Shown one piece after another: positions 21,953-29,661 of a stretch of DNA of 29,661 bases (positions within the stretch are counted from its first letter, which is position 1; the number at the start of each line of letters is the position of its first letter). The notes under the pieces were generated by a model that was not told the origin of the DNA, ran no database searches, and worked only from the letters and a program-made list of their open reading frames with translations. Source of the stretch: Lachnospiraceae bacterium UBA1721 (GTDB taxonomy: Bacteria > Bacillota > Clostridia > Lachnospirales > Lachnospiraceae); NCBI GenBank assembly GCA_002317155.1, contig DCIR01000092.1:8555-38215 (forward strand), in the 5' to 3' direction. A program made the translations under genes and the position numbers.

Positions 21953-23506
21953 CTAATTTGATGGAGCCAATTCCACAAATGAGAAGGATACATCTCTGTC
22001 TTCCGAATCAACATAGACGGTATAACTTCTCGTAATATACCCTTCTTTGCTAAGGGTAATTATGTGCGATCCTTCAGCCTTCTTAAAGCTGCACGGACTC
22101 ACCCCGACATACGAGCCATCCACATACACCTCGACATTTTCAGGCGAGTCAATATGTACCTGATAATAAGAAGTTATCGGGCTGGATGAAGTGCCGCTTT
22201 CACCATTTTCCCCGGAATCGGTTGTTTCGTTGTTACCTTCTCCGGTCTGACTGTTTTCAGTACCCGATCCGGTACTTCCCTGGTCGGTATTTGTGCTGTC
22301 GCCGTTACCGCCATCAGTACTGTTATTGGCATCGCTGCCGTTATTGTCAGTACCATTATCAGAATTGCCGTCTCCCGAATCATTCGTTCCATCATCGTCA
22401 GAATTAGCATCATCTGATGTATTACCATCGGAAGTATCATCCGTACTGTCATCATTTTCTTCCAGCACAATGTCAATTCCCGCAGAAGCCTGACCCACAT
22501 TCAGATACTGTGTTACAGACTTATATCCGGTAGCACGACAAATCAGCTGATGGAGACCATATGTCAGCTCTATCGCTACGGAATAATCAACCTTCTCCCC
22601 ATCAATATACAATTCCGCATTTGATGGATTTACGGAGAATAAAACCGTTCCCACCTTGGGATCCTCGAATACAACATCACTAAAATCAATCTTGCTTTCA
22701 CTATTTCTGAATATAGTTACACGCTTCTCCGATGTGGTACCGTTATTACTCATTTTAACCTGATATTCGCCTTCAGGAACGGTGAGTATCATATCCTCGG
22801 TCACACGCTGAATGATTTTATTGCCGACCTCTATCCAGCCACCGACGAAATTCTCCTGCCCGGTAATTCTAAGGTATCCGTGTCCGTTCTCGACTACTAC
22901 GCTGTATACACTCGTACCGATTCCTCTGAATGTAAGAGTATCCGTCGCTATAAGATCCCTCTCTTCTATAGCCTTATCATTTGAGAAAAAACTAATATCC
23001 GAGCTGAGATTATATACATCCTCACCTATGGTTACATCCCTGCGAACAGTGTCCAGCACGTATCTTGTGGTACTCTCAATTGTCCAGCCGGAAGAAGCTA
23101 TGCTCATTGATGTCAAATGCTTCTTACCCTTTATGAATTTAACATCCACGATCTCGCCTATTTTGATCTGACCGAGGGTTAAAGCTCCGCCATACTTGTC
23201 ATAGAAGCATGTCGTGCCATCATACTCAAGAGTATATTCTCTACCGATAGAGAGGTTCAGAAAAGTCATCGTTCCGGCCTCTTCATCTCTCGCAACAAGC
23301 ACCGGCGTATCTGCCGAATCATAAGCATCCGGGCCATAAACAATAAAACCGGTATCAGCTCTCTGGTCAGAACCATCTGCCTGCTGGTTGGAATTACCCG
23401 ACATACTGCAGCCAACCGCAATAAACGCCATGACCATACTCATCAGTACAGCCATAACCTTTACCGCAGCAATATTCACTTTTTTATTAATCTTAAGGCT
23501 GCTCAA
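21953..23506 (-). CDS. PEGA-domain lipoprotein
   Basis: A 517-residue surface protein. The N-terminus has a basic/hydrophobic signal ending FIAVGC (Cys33), a plausible lipobox. An N-terminal beta-rich region (about 50-205) of no recognised family is followed by a PEGA-like segment with VPEGEY (about 212-280), a clear PEGA domain (285-350, VNPSNAELYIDGEKV), a ~95-residue Ser/Thr/Asn/Asp/Gly-rich linker and a final PEGA domain (447-517, IDSPENVEVYVDGSYVG). PEGA domains are common in cell-surface and kinase-linked proteins; their ligand is unknown. The start is a TTG at 23506 with AGGAG 7 bases upstream, placing the gene 4 bp after the cca stop codon. An in-frame TTG at 23530 would overlap cca and lacks a ribosome site. 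Confidence 0.82.
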   Translation of the reverse strand: MSSLKINKKVNIAAVKVMAVLMSMVMAFIAVGCSMSGNSNQQADGSDQRADTGFIVYGPDAYDSADTPVLVARDEEAGTMTFLNLSIGREYTLEYDGTTCFYDKYGGALTLGQIKIGEIVDVKFIKGKKHLTSMSIASSGWTIESTTRYVLDTVRRDVTIGEDVYNLSSDISFFSNDKAIEERDLIATDTLTFRGIGTSVYSVVVENGHGYLRITGQENFVGGWIEVGNKIIQRVTEDMILTVPEGEYQVKMSNNGTTSEKRVTIFRNSESKIDFSDVVFEDPKVGTVLFSVNPSNAELYIDGEKVDYSVAIELTYGLHQLICRATGYKSVTQYLNVGQASAGIDIVLEENDDSTDDTSDGNTSDDANSDDDGTNDSGDGNSDNGTDNNGSDANNSTDGGNGDSTNTDQGSTGSGTENSQTGEGNNETTDSGENGESGTSSSPITSYYQVHIDSPENVEVYVDGSYVGVSPCSFKKAEGSHIITLSKEGYITRSYTVYVDSEDRDVSFSFVELAPSN

Positions 23507-23510
23507 TATA

Positions 23511-24875
23511 TTACTCCTGCATCTTCTCAATCAATTCCTGTGCTCGATTTTTAAGCCAGGTTTCATCATTTTTAGTCGGGTCATCAAGTACCTCTTCCAA
23601 AAGGGCATCCAAAATACCTCCCAGTGAAGGTCCGGGCTTGACTCCCATTTCTATAAGTCCGCGTCCGTTAATCTTAAGCATTTTAAGATTTACACACTGA
23701 TCTTCAGACTTGATTTTAGCATACATGTCACCCCATGCATCTACTATCTCGAGCTTTTCTTCTCTTTTATATGTACTCTGCGCCATTATATCGGCACGAC
23801 TTACCTGTAAAAACATCGGGAAAATATCATCACCAAGCTTGTGTACGGCTCTTCTAATCATCTTCTCATCAGGATGCTTACCTGTCGCATAGTCATGATA
23901 TCGCACCAGTCTGCTTACTTTATCTATTGTATCATTGTCAAACTTAAGTCTACGAAGAATCGTCTTGGCAATATTCTCACCAACAGCCGGATGACCATGG
24001 AAATGGGTAATCCCCTGTTCATCAACAGTAAGTGTCTCAGGCTTGCCTATATCATGCAAAAGCATTGCTATCCTTAACACAGGCTCTGCTTCAACCATTT
24101 CTATTGAGTGAAGAATATGCTCACCGACACTGTAGCAGTGATGAGGATGATTTTGCTCAGTCTCAATCGCGCGATCAAATTCAGGTAAAAACACAGCGGT
24201 CATACCTGTCTCATAAGCCTCTCTGAGTTCAAACGGATTGTCTGATACAAGAAGCTTAACCAGCTCTGTCCTTATTCTTTCTGCGCTGATTTTTTCAAGT
24301 GTCCCCGCCAGCTTTGTGATCGCATCACGGGTTTCGGACTCGATGGTATAACCGAGCTGAGCTGAGAATCTGACCGCTCTTAACATTCTGAGTGCATCCT
24401 CTCCGAAACGTGCCATCGGACTGCCCACGCACTTAATTGTTTTTCTCTCTATATCTCCGATTCCATCATACAGATCCACCAAGCCTCTGCGATCATTATA
24501 CGCCATGGCATTAATGGTAAAATCACGGCGCAAAAGGTCCTCCTCAAGATTCGGCGTAAAAGTAACATCCTTGGGATGTCTTCCATCCTCATACTCACCA
24601 TCGATACGGTATGTGGTTACCTCAAATCCTTCTTCCCCCTGCATTATTGTCACTGTGCCGTGCTGGAGTCCGGTATCAATCGTCCTCCTGAACAGTTCCT
24701 TGACCTGTAAGGGCAGGGCTGATGTGGTAATATCCCAGTCCTGAGGAACGCGCCCCAATATCGAATCCCTGACACATCCGCCGACAACATATGCCTCATA
24801 ACCTGCATTTTCAAGAGTGTCTATTATATATTTAGCTTTTTCCGGAATTTCAATTCTAATATCCGTTCTATCCAT
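23511..24875 (-). CDS. cca: CCA tRNA nucleotidyltransferase with HD domain
   Basis: A 454-residue enzyme that adds or repairs the 3' CCA end of tRNAs. The polymerase-beta-like head has VVGGCVRDSILG (near residue 32), the catalytic DWD pair, RRDFTINAMAYN and the ERxxxEL helix (AERIRTELVKLL). An HD domain follows (MLLHDIGKP and HFHGHPAVG), as in many Firmicutes CCA enzymes; a poly(A) polymerase is the alternative but is less likely in this lineage. ATGs occur at 24878 and 24875; the second is better spaced from GAGG and is used. The PEGA lipoprotein gene follows by 4 bp in the same operon. The pairing of cca with a surface lipoprotein has no obvious functional meaning. Confidence 0.93.
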   Translation of the reverse strand: MDRTDIRIEIPEKAKYIIDTLENAGYEAYVVGGCVRDSILGRVPQDWDITTSALPLQVKELFRRTIDTGLQHGTVTIMQGEEGFEVTTYRIDGEYEDGRHPKDVTFTPNLEEDLLRRDFTINAMAYNDRRGLVDLYDGIGDIERKTIKCVGSPMARFGEDALRMLRAVRFSAQLGYTIESETRDAITKLAGTLEKISAERIRTELVKLLVSDNPFELREAYETGMTAVFLPEFDRAIETEQNHPHHCYSVGEHILHSIEMVEAEPVLRIAMLLHDIGKPETLTVDEQGITHFHGHPAVGENIAKTILRRLKFDNDTIDKVSRLVRYHDYATGKHPDEKMIRRAVHKLGDDIFPMFLQVSRADIMAQSTYKREEKLEIVDAWGDMYAKIKSEDQCVNLKMLKINGRGLIEMGVKPGPSLGGILDALLEEVLDDPTKNDETWLKNRAQELIEKMQE

Positions 24876-24915
24876 CATATCCTCGTACTACATTAATCTG
24901 TCAAAATGAACTGCT

Positions 24916-25746
24916 CTAATCCTTCAAAATGAACTTATTAATAACTTCAACCAGTCCATCCTCATCATTTGTGGCTGTAATATAATCCGCCACAGCCTTT
25001 ACCTCCGGCTTGGCATTGCCCATTGCCACGCCTACACCGGCATATTCAATCATGGAAATATCATTATAGCTGTCACCGCAGCAAATCGTATTTTCACGCT
25101 TCACACCCAACACGGGAAGTATTGCATCCAGTGAATCGGACTTACTGATTCCGGCATGCATTATCTCGAGAAAATACTCTTCAGACCTGAAAATACTGAG
25201 ACTATCGCCATATTTTTCAATAAGTTCCTTCTCATATCTGGCGTCATTCTCACCATGGTCCATAATCATACATTTATTAACAGGGAAGGTAATGTATTCA
25301 GGAAAATTACTCACGACTCTGATATCAAGGCCATTATGCTTGGCCTCCAGCTTCACATACTCATTAGGTTCAAAGCCTGAAATAACACAATCACCTTCAA
25401 ACGATACTACTCCCGCGCCATGAGCCTTGGCATATTCATAAATCTCTGCAGGAATATTAGCCGGCAAAGTCTTCTCGTATATTACCTCTTCGGTAACACA
25501 GTCGATAACCTTCGCCCCGTTATATGACAAAAGGTAGCCACCGAACTTGCTCAGTTCCAGCTCTCTTCCGCACTTACGCATTCCGGGCAAAGGACGCCCT
25601 GACGCTATCACTACCGTGTGCCCCGCTAGAAGCACCTGCTTAATTGCCTCCGCTGTCGCCGGAGTGATTTCTTTTTTCGAATTCAGCAGTGTTCCATCTA
25701 TATCCACTACCAAAGCTTTTTTATTTTCTATGTTAATCGCGCTCAT
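24916..25746 (-). CDS. Cof-type HAD-superfamily phosphatase
   Basis: A 276-residue HAD phosphatase of the Cof/YidA subfamily (C2B cap). Motif I is VVDIDGTLLNS (Asp15 and Asp17), motif II is the Ser of VIASGRP, and motifs III and IV are a Lys before the cap end and CGDSYNDISMIEYAG. The cap domain in the middle sets substrate; sugar phosphates, FMN or phosphorylated cofactors are typical for the family, but none can be chosen here. The start is uncertain: the ATG at 25746 has GGAATG upstream, while ATGs at 25767 and 25770 lack a clear ribosome site. It has its own promoter (25861-25890) and ends 41 bp before cca. Confidence 0.88.
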   Translation of the reverse strand: MSAINIENKKALVVDIDGTLLNSKKEITPATAEAIKQVLLAGHTVVIASGRPLPGMRKCGRELELSKFGGYLLSYNGAKVIDCVTEEVIYEKTLPANIPAEIYEYAKAHGAGVVSFEGDCVISGFEPNEYVKLEAKHNGLDIRVVSNFPEYITFPVNKCMIMDHGENDARYEKELIEKYGDSLSIFRSEEYFLEIMHAGISKSDSLDAILPVLGVKRENTICCGDSYNDISMIEYAGVGVAMGNAKPEVKAVADYITATNDEDGLVEVINKFILKD

Positions 25747-25799
25747 ATCATTCCGTTCACTATGCATCATATGATGTAAGGATCAAAAGCTGCCAAACA

Positions 25800-25831
25800 G
25801 ATTGCTCCGCTGTAAAACAGCTTTCGCAATC
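25800..25831 (-). other. Structured leader hairpin upstream of the HAD gene
   Basis: GATTGC pairs with GCAATC, and inside it GCTGT pairs with ACAGC around an AAA/TTT triloop. The structure lies in a leader of about 110 bases between the predicted promoter and the start codon. No known riboswitch class is recognised. Confidence 0.35.
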
Positions 25832-25860
25832 CTACAAAACATTCGAAATCCACTCATTAC

Positions 25861-25890
25861 ATATTATCATAATCGTCCAAGGAAAATCAA
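25861..25890 (-). promoter_or_regulatory. Promoter of the HAD phosphatase gene
   Basis: On the minus strand, TTGATT (25885-25890), an 18-bp spacer, then TAATAT (25861-25866). The -35 overlaps the T-tract of the preceding terminator. Confidence 0.5.
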
Positions 25891-25923
25891 AGGCAGGAGC
25901 ATACATTAAGTATGGCTCCTGCC
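25881..25923 (-). terminator. Rho-independent terminator after the foldase gene
   Basis: On the minus strand GGCAGGAGC (25915-25923) pairs perfectly with GCTCCTGCC (25892-25900), with further ATAC/GTAT pairing inside, followed by TTTGATTTT. It ends the leuA-foldase transcript. Confidence 0.88.
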
Positions 25924-25994
25924 AGTTATTTTAGTGATTATCACTATTATTTCACATAGTAATAAATATGTATGAGCTTTATTCTGCGACAATA

Positions 25995-27497
25995 CTATTC
26001 TGCACTGTTAACAGAGATATCGTCGTTAGTGATTGCCGGAACTGCCTCAGCAGCAATATATACGATAAATCCATCAGGATCACTTATAGTCTGGCCATCC
26101 TGAACAGAAGTAAGATAATCGCTCATAATTTCATTAAGCTTATCACTTCTCGATCTTGCAAGCCAAAGTTCGTCGCCTACACTCTCAAAATAAACTACAT
26201 AGGTATAACCATCAGGCTCATAGAAGCTGGCAACATCTCCCTCTTTTCTGTCAGAGCTTTCAAGCCACTCCTTAAGATCAAGCTCCTCAAAATTAGTAAG
26301 CTCAATATTCTCGTAATATCCGCCTTCTTCTGTACCGTTAGAATACTTATCATGTACAGCGATGAAGCTCTCAAGGTTAGCTCCGCCGGCCTCATACTCA
26401 GCCATAATAGCAGCACCGTTGTCTTCAGCAGTGAAAATAATACGTGCATTTACAGTCTTCTCATCATTACGCTTACGAGATACAAATCTCACAAGATAAT
26501 ATGAGTTAGCGCTGCTCTCGATGATATCTTCATCTCCGGCTTTTCTTGCCGAATCAAAGAGCCATGACTTAACAGTATATGCTACGGTATCGATATTATC
26601 GTTCTCATGAAGATTCTCATCATTAACAAGAGTAGTCATGATAAACTCAGCATTTGCCTTAGCTTCTGCCATAGCTGCATCTACTTCTGCCTGTGAAGGC
26701 TGATATACGCCCTCCTCGTTGTAGACAGGCTCTGCATCAGCAAGCTCAGTAGGCTCCTCAGGAAGATCTGCAGTTACAGTAGTCATATAATAACTTACAA
26801 GATCATAAGTATCCTTATTTTCCTGATAATATGCCTCAAGCTCCTCATCTGAAGGAGTCTTCTCCTCATTAACCTTGATCAGATACTGACCAATAGTATA
26901 TGCATCAAGCATTATAGGCTTAGTATTCTTAACGGTTGCATAAGAACCGAACTTAGCCTTGATATAATCCTTAAGTGATACACCTGCCTGAGTAGCTTCT
27001 GTCTTGAAAGACTCCATTATTTCATCATAGGTCTGCTGTACATCTGCTGTGTAGCCTTCAGCAGCAATCAAATCTTTAAGTCCGCAGTTCTGCTGAATCT
27101 GCTGAACAGCAAGCTTCTGGAAATAATCTGCAAATGTAAGATTGTCAGAATACTTAACGGTTGAAAAATCGCTATTGGCTGAAACTCCCATATATGAGAG
27201 AAGTGAAGCATAATTGGTAAGATAATTATCCTTTACCGCATTGTAATAATAATCATACTCAACCTGGCTAATATTGTATTTACCTACGGTGAATACTGTC
27301 TTCTTCGCATTGTACACATTTCTGATAGGGAAATATGCAATCAAAGCAATAACAGCGATAATGAAGAGAATACCAACTGTTTTCCATATTGCAAGTGCTC
27401 TGGCCTCTTTTGCCTTAGCCTCGGCCTTTTTCTGCTTTTTGAGTTCGTACTTGGTAGCAACTCTTCCTGACTTTTGAGTTTCTTTTTCGTTAGACAT
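25995..27497 (-). CDS. Membrane-anchored PrsA/SurA-like peptidyl-prolyl isomerase (foldase)
   Basis: A 500-residue protein with a basic, Ala/Lys-rich cytosolic start, one membrane helix (about 37-58, ILFIIAVIALIAYF) and a large outside domain. Residues about 68-215 resemble a SurA/trigger-factor N-terminal chaperone fold (VGKYNISQVEYDYYYN, then long helices), and the later part (about 225-460) resembles a PPIC-type rotamase arm with a long insertion. This layout fits membrane-bound foldases that help secreted proteins fold; PrsA is the best-studied Firmicutes case but is a lipoprotein, which this is not. Rotamase active-site residues cannot be confirmed by eye. The ribosome site is AAGGAGA. 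It follows leuA by 23 bp without a terminator. Confidence 0.75.
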   Translation of the reverse strand: MSNEKETQKSGRVATKYELKKQKKAEAKAKEARALAIWKTVGILFIIAVIALIAYFPIRNVYNAKKTVFTVGKYNISQVEYDYYYNAVKDNYLTNYASLLSYMGVSANSDFSTVKYSDNLTFADYFQKLAVQQIQQNCGLKDLIAAEGYTADVQQTYDEIMESFKTEATQAGVSLKDYIKAKFGSYATVKNTKPIMLDAYTIGQYLIKVNEEKTPSDEELEAYYQENKDTYDLVSYYMTTVTADLPEEPTELADAEPVYNEEGVYQPSQAEVDAAMAEAKANAEFIMTTLVNDENLHENDNIDTVAYTVKSWLFDSARKAGDEDIIESSANSYYLVRFVSRKRNDEKTVNARIIFTAEDNGAAIMAEYEAGGANLESFIAVHDKYSNGTEEGGYYENIELTNFEELDLKEWLESSDRKEGDVASFYEPDGYTYVVYFESVGDELWLARSRSDKLNEIMSDYLTSVQDGQTISDPDGFIVYIAAEAVPAITNDDISVNSAE

Positions 27498-27520
27498 TGG
27501 AACTGTCTCCTTCTAAATAA

Positions 27521-29518
27521 TTATTTCTTTCTATACTGAATGGGAGTCATATTATAGCTCTTCTTGAAGAGTCTGTTGAAGTGCTCTACAGTCTCATAAC
27601 CAACCTCTGTAGCGATACTCTCAACGCTCATATTGGTACCCTTCAAAAGATTCTTGGCACGCTTCATTCTTTCGTTCTTAACCACATCCTGGAAAGTAAG
27701 TCCTGACTTTTCCTTAATGTACTTAGAAAGGTAGGGCTTAGAAAGGTGGAACTCCTCAACAAGGCTGTCAAGGGTAACCTCCTGATAGTGGCTCTGAATG
27801 TAGCTGATAATCTGAGTAATGCGCTCCTCACGTCCCTGAGTAATGTGCTGCTCTGCCGCAAGACGATTTACGCAGCTTACAAGTGCTGCAATCGAAGCCT
27901 TGATGATATCCTCATCAACACCGACACCCCAGTAGGTCTTGCCTTCCTGAATGATGCCCACATATGCTGCAGCCTTAGAGCTTGAGGTCTTTGAAATAGC
28001 ATGCTCCTCATATACAGCAAGCTCATAGTCAATGCCGAAGAAATTCTTAACCGCATTGCTTACTGCATCAAGACGTCCGTTACCTGCTGCTGTAATCTCG
28101 CGACGGTTATCACCGACAACAGCAGTTACATTTGCAACAATTCCGTTTTCCTGCTTAAAGTGGCACTCAGGAATAGTAAATATAGCACGAGGATTGAGAT
28201 AGGTCTCCTCAAATATCTGATTAATCTCTGTAGGCTGAAGCTCCTGATGACGTCTGTCGGAAATACCCTTAACCAGGTAGCCAACCTCTTCCTGCATAGC
28301 CTTGGGAAGTGCATAACCAAACTGATTTTTAAGAACGAATGCTACACCGCCCTTACCTGAAGTAGAGTTGATTCTGATAACGTCTGACTCGTATTCTCTT
28401 CCAACATCTGAAGGATCAATAGGAAGATAGGGGATATCCCATCTCTTGCCGGTCTTACCTTCTTCTCTCCATGCCATACCTTTACTGATAGCATCCTGAT
28501 GAGATCCTGAAAATGCAGTGAATACAAGATCACCTGCATAAGGAGTTCTCTCATGAACACGAAGGTTGGTAAAGCTCTCGTACTTTTCACGGATAGCCAT
28601 GATATTAGAAAAATCAAGTCCACTGTCAACACCGTGAGTCATCATATTGTTAGCAACGGTAACAAGGTCAACATTACCGGTACGCTCACCGTTACCAAAA
28701 AGAGTACCCTCTACTCTGTCAGCACCTGCAAGTACACCAAGCTCTGCATCACTTACACCGGTACCTCTGTCATTGTGAGGATGTACGCTGAGCACTACGT
28801 TTTCACGATTGTTCAGGTTCTTGCTCATGTATTCAATCTGACATGCAAAAACGTGAGGCATTGCAACCTGTACAGTAGAAGGAAGATTGATGATAACCTT
28901 CTTCTCGGGAGTAGGCTGCCAAATATCGATTACTGCGTTACATACTTCCAGTGCATACTCGGGCTCAGTCTGTGAAAAACTCTCGGGGCTGTACTCAAAC
29001 ATGAAATTACCGTCAGTCTCGTCTGCAAGCTTCTTAAGGAGCTTCGCACCTTCAACGGCAATCTTCTTGATAGACTCCTTATCCTTTTTAAACACCTGCT
29101 CACGCTGCTCTACAGATGTAGAATTGTACAGGTGAACTACAGCCTTAGGCGCACCCTTAACTGCATCAAAAGTCTTCTTAATAATATGCTCACGAGCCTG
29201 GGTAAGTACCTGGATGGTAACATCATCAGGAATCATATCCTTCTCAATGAGTGTTCTGATAAATTCATACTCCGTATCAGATGAAGCAGGAAATCCAACT
29301 TCAATCTCCTTAAATCCGATATCTACAAGGAGCTTGAAAAAATCAAGCTTCTGCTCAAGGCTCATAGGATCGATAAGTGCCTGGTTACCGTCACGAAGGT
29401 CAACTGAACACCAGATAGGTGCCTTTGTGATAGTCTCATTCTTAACCCAATCATAGGTTACAACCGGAGGCATATAATATGTCTTCTTATATTTTTCAGA
29501 ATACTTTCCTTTTGCCAT
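27521..29518 (-). CDS. leuA: 2-isopropylmalate synthase fused to an AraC-type DNA-binding domain
   Basis: A 665-residue fusion. Residues 1-450 form a type-2 (fungal/actinobacterial-like) 2-isopropylmalate synthase, the first committed enzyme of leucine synthesis, joining acetyl-CoA and 2-ketoisovalerate. Metal and substrate motifs are present: CSVDLRDGNQ (Asp43), HPHNDRGTG (His246, His248) and FGNGERTGN. Residues about 455-557 are the LeuA regulatory domain that binds leucine in relatives (GNGRLDAVSNAV). From about 565 to the end is a complete AraC-family double HTH: LDSLVEEFHLSKPYLSKYI, VESIATEVGYETVEHFNRLF and the ending KKSYNMTPIQYRKK. The frame is continuous with no stop or sequence break. 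The start at 29518 has AAGGAG; an upstream ATG at 29551 falls at the promoter -10 edge. Dual enzyme-regulator activity is inference. Confidence 0.95.
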   Translation of the reverse strand: MAKGKYSEKYKKTYYMPPVVTYDWVKNETITKAPIWCSVDLRDGNQALIDPMSLEQKLDFFKLLVDIGFKEIEVGFPASSDTEYEFIRTLIEKDMIPDDVTIQVLTQAREHIIKKTFDAVKGAPKAVVHLYNSTSVEQREQVFKKDKESIKKIAVEGAKLLKKLADETDGNFMFEYSPESFSQTEPEYALEVCNAVIDIWQPTPEKKVIINLPSTVQVAMPHVFACQIEYMSKNLNNRENVVLSVHPHNDRGTGVSDAELGVLAGADRVEGTLFGNGERTGNVDLVTVANNMMTHGVDSGLDFSNIMAIREKYESFTNLRVHERTPYAGDLVFTAFSGSHQDAISKGMAWREEGKTGKRWDIPYLPIDPSDVGREYESDVIRINSTSGKGGVAFVLKNQFGYALPKAMQEEVGYLVKGISDRRHQELQPTEINQIFEETYLNPRAIFTIPECHFKQENGIVANVTAVVGDNRREITAAGNGRLDAVSNAVKNFFGIDYELAVYEEHAISKTSSSKAAAYVGIIQEGKTYWGVGVDEDIIKASIAALVSCVNRLAAEQHITQGREERITQIISYIQSHYQEVTLDSLVEEFHLSKPYLSKYIKEKSGLTFQDVVKNERMKRAKNLLKGTNMSVESIATEVGYETVEHFNRLFKKSYNMTPIQYRKK

Positions 29519-29551
29519 TATTAGTATCTCCTTATCGTTCATTGTTTTCAC

Positions 29552-29592
29552 ATAGTACCCCTTATAGCAAAATAAATCAATAGCATTTTTGC
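29552..29592 (-). promoter_or_regulatory. leuA promoter with an inverted repeat around the -35 box
   Basis: On the minus strand, TTGATT (29575-29580), a 17-bp spacer and TACTAT (29552-29557) give a start near 29545 and a leader of only about 27 bases. GCAAAA (29567-29572) and TTTTGC (29587-29592) form an inverted repeat centred on the -35 box, and GCATTTT occurs twice (29583-29589, 29591-29597). A regulator bound there would compete with or contact RNA polymerase. Confidence 0.55.
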
Positions 29593-29661
29593 ATTTTCTC
29601 TTGACTTATTTTATTCTCTTTTCTTTGTGTATTCGATCATTTACTTGATTGCCTTTTGGGC

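Noticed and set aside
28126..28975. Several plus- and minus-strand frames of 60-140 codons overlapping leuA
   Set aside because: All are out-of-frame or antisense shadows of a continuous, motif-complete LeuA gene.
29519..29661. T-box or leucine riboswitch upstream of leuA
   Set aside because: A good promoter lies within 35-62 bases of the start codon, and no T-box core (AGGGTGGNACCGCG-like) or terminator hairpin is present in the visible upstream sequence.

Overview
The window looks like part of the chromosome of an anaerobic Clostridia bacterium of the Lachnospiraceae, probably a Butyrivibrio-like gut or rumen organism. This is an inference from a moderately AT-rich genome, Gram-positive style lipoproteins, strong AGGAGG-type ribosome sites, a Firmicutes rqcP-divIC-tilS-hpt-ftsH cluster and many Hanks-type Ser/Thr kinases. 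No phage, insertion sequence, tRNA, rRNA or CRISPR array was found. The DNA tandem repeats present lie inside reading frames and encode protein repeats.

Left edge (1-4.3 kb): the start of a zinc-ribbon protein (cut by the window edge), a small Tic20/DUF4870-like membrane protein, an extended SDR-family NAD(P)-binding protein, and a divergent pair of an AraC-type regulator and a CE1-like lipoprotein esterase. The esterase promoter has a pair of direct repeats abutting its -35 box.

Middle (4.3-16.3 kb, all minus strand): a long co-directional cluster that starts at a good promoter near 16.3 kb. In transcription order it encodes a cytoplasmic GH13 alpha-glucan hydrolase, a membrane Ser/Thr kinase with PExSGVY repeats and a DPDPV stalk, a tail-anchored PP2C phosphatase, a kinase with an extracytoplasmic TPR domain, a 48-residue membrane microprotein, a soluble kinase with an NPCBM-like tail, two zinc-ribbon/disordered/membrane proteins and a stand-alone FakA C-terminal domain. 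It looks like a self-contained phospho-signalling module tied to alpha-glucan metabolism. Recurrent acidic-Thr-Val/Leu motifs in the zinc-ribbon proteins and one kinase are candidate phosphoacceptor sites.

Right-middle (16.6-25.7 kb, minus strand): the conserved housekeeping cluster hup / rqcP-divIC-tilS-hpt-ftsH. It lacks the sporulation genes (yabP, yabQ, spoIIE) that lie between these genes in Bacillus. Further right come cca with a PEGA-domain lipoprotein, and a Cof-type HAD phosphatase. The hup 3' region carries an unusual array of four small triloop hairpins followed by a terminator.

Right edge (26-29.6 kb, minus strand): a 2-isopropylmalate synthase (LeuA) whose C-terminal leucine-binding type domain runs straight into a complete AraC-type DNA-binding domain, followed 23 bp later by a membrane-anchored PrsA/SurA-like foldase. 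The leuA promoter has only a short leader, so there is no room for a T-box, and an inverted repeat straddles its -35 box. This enzyme-regulator fusion is the most striking single item in the window.
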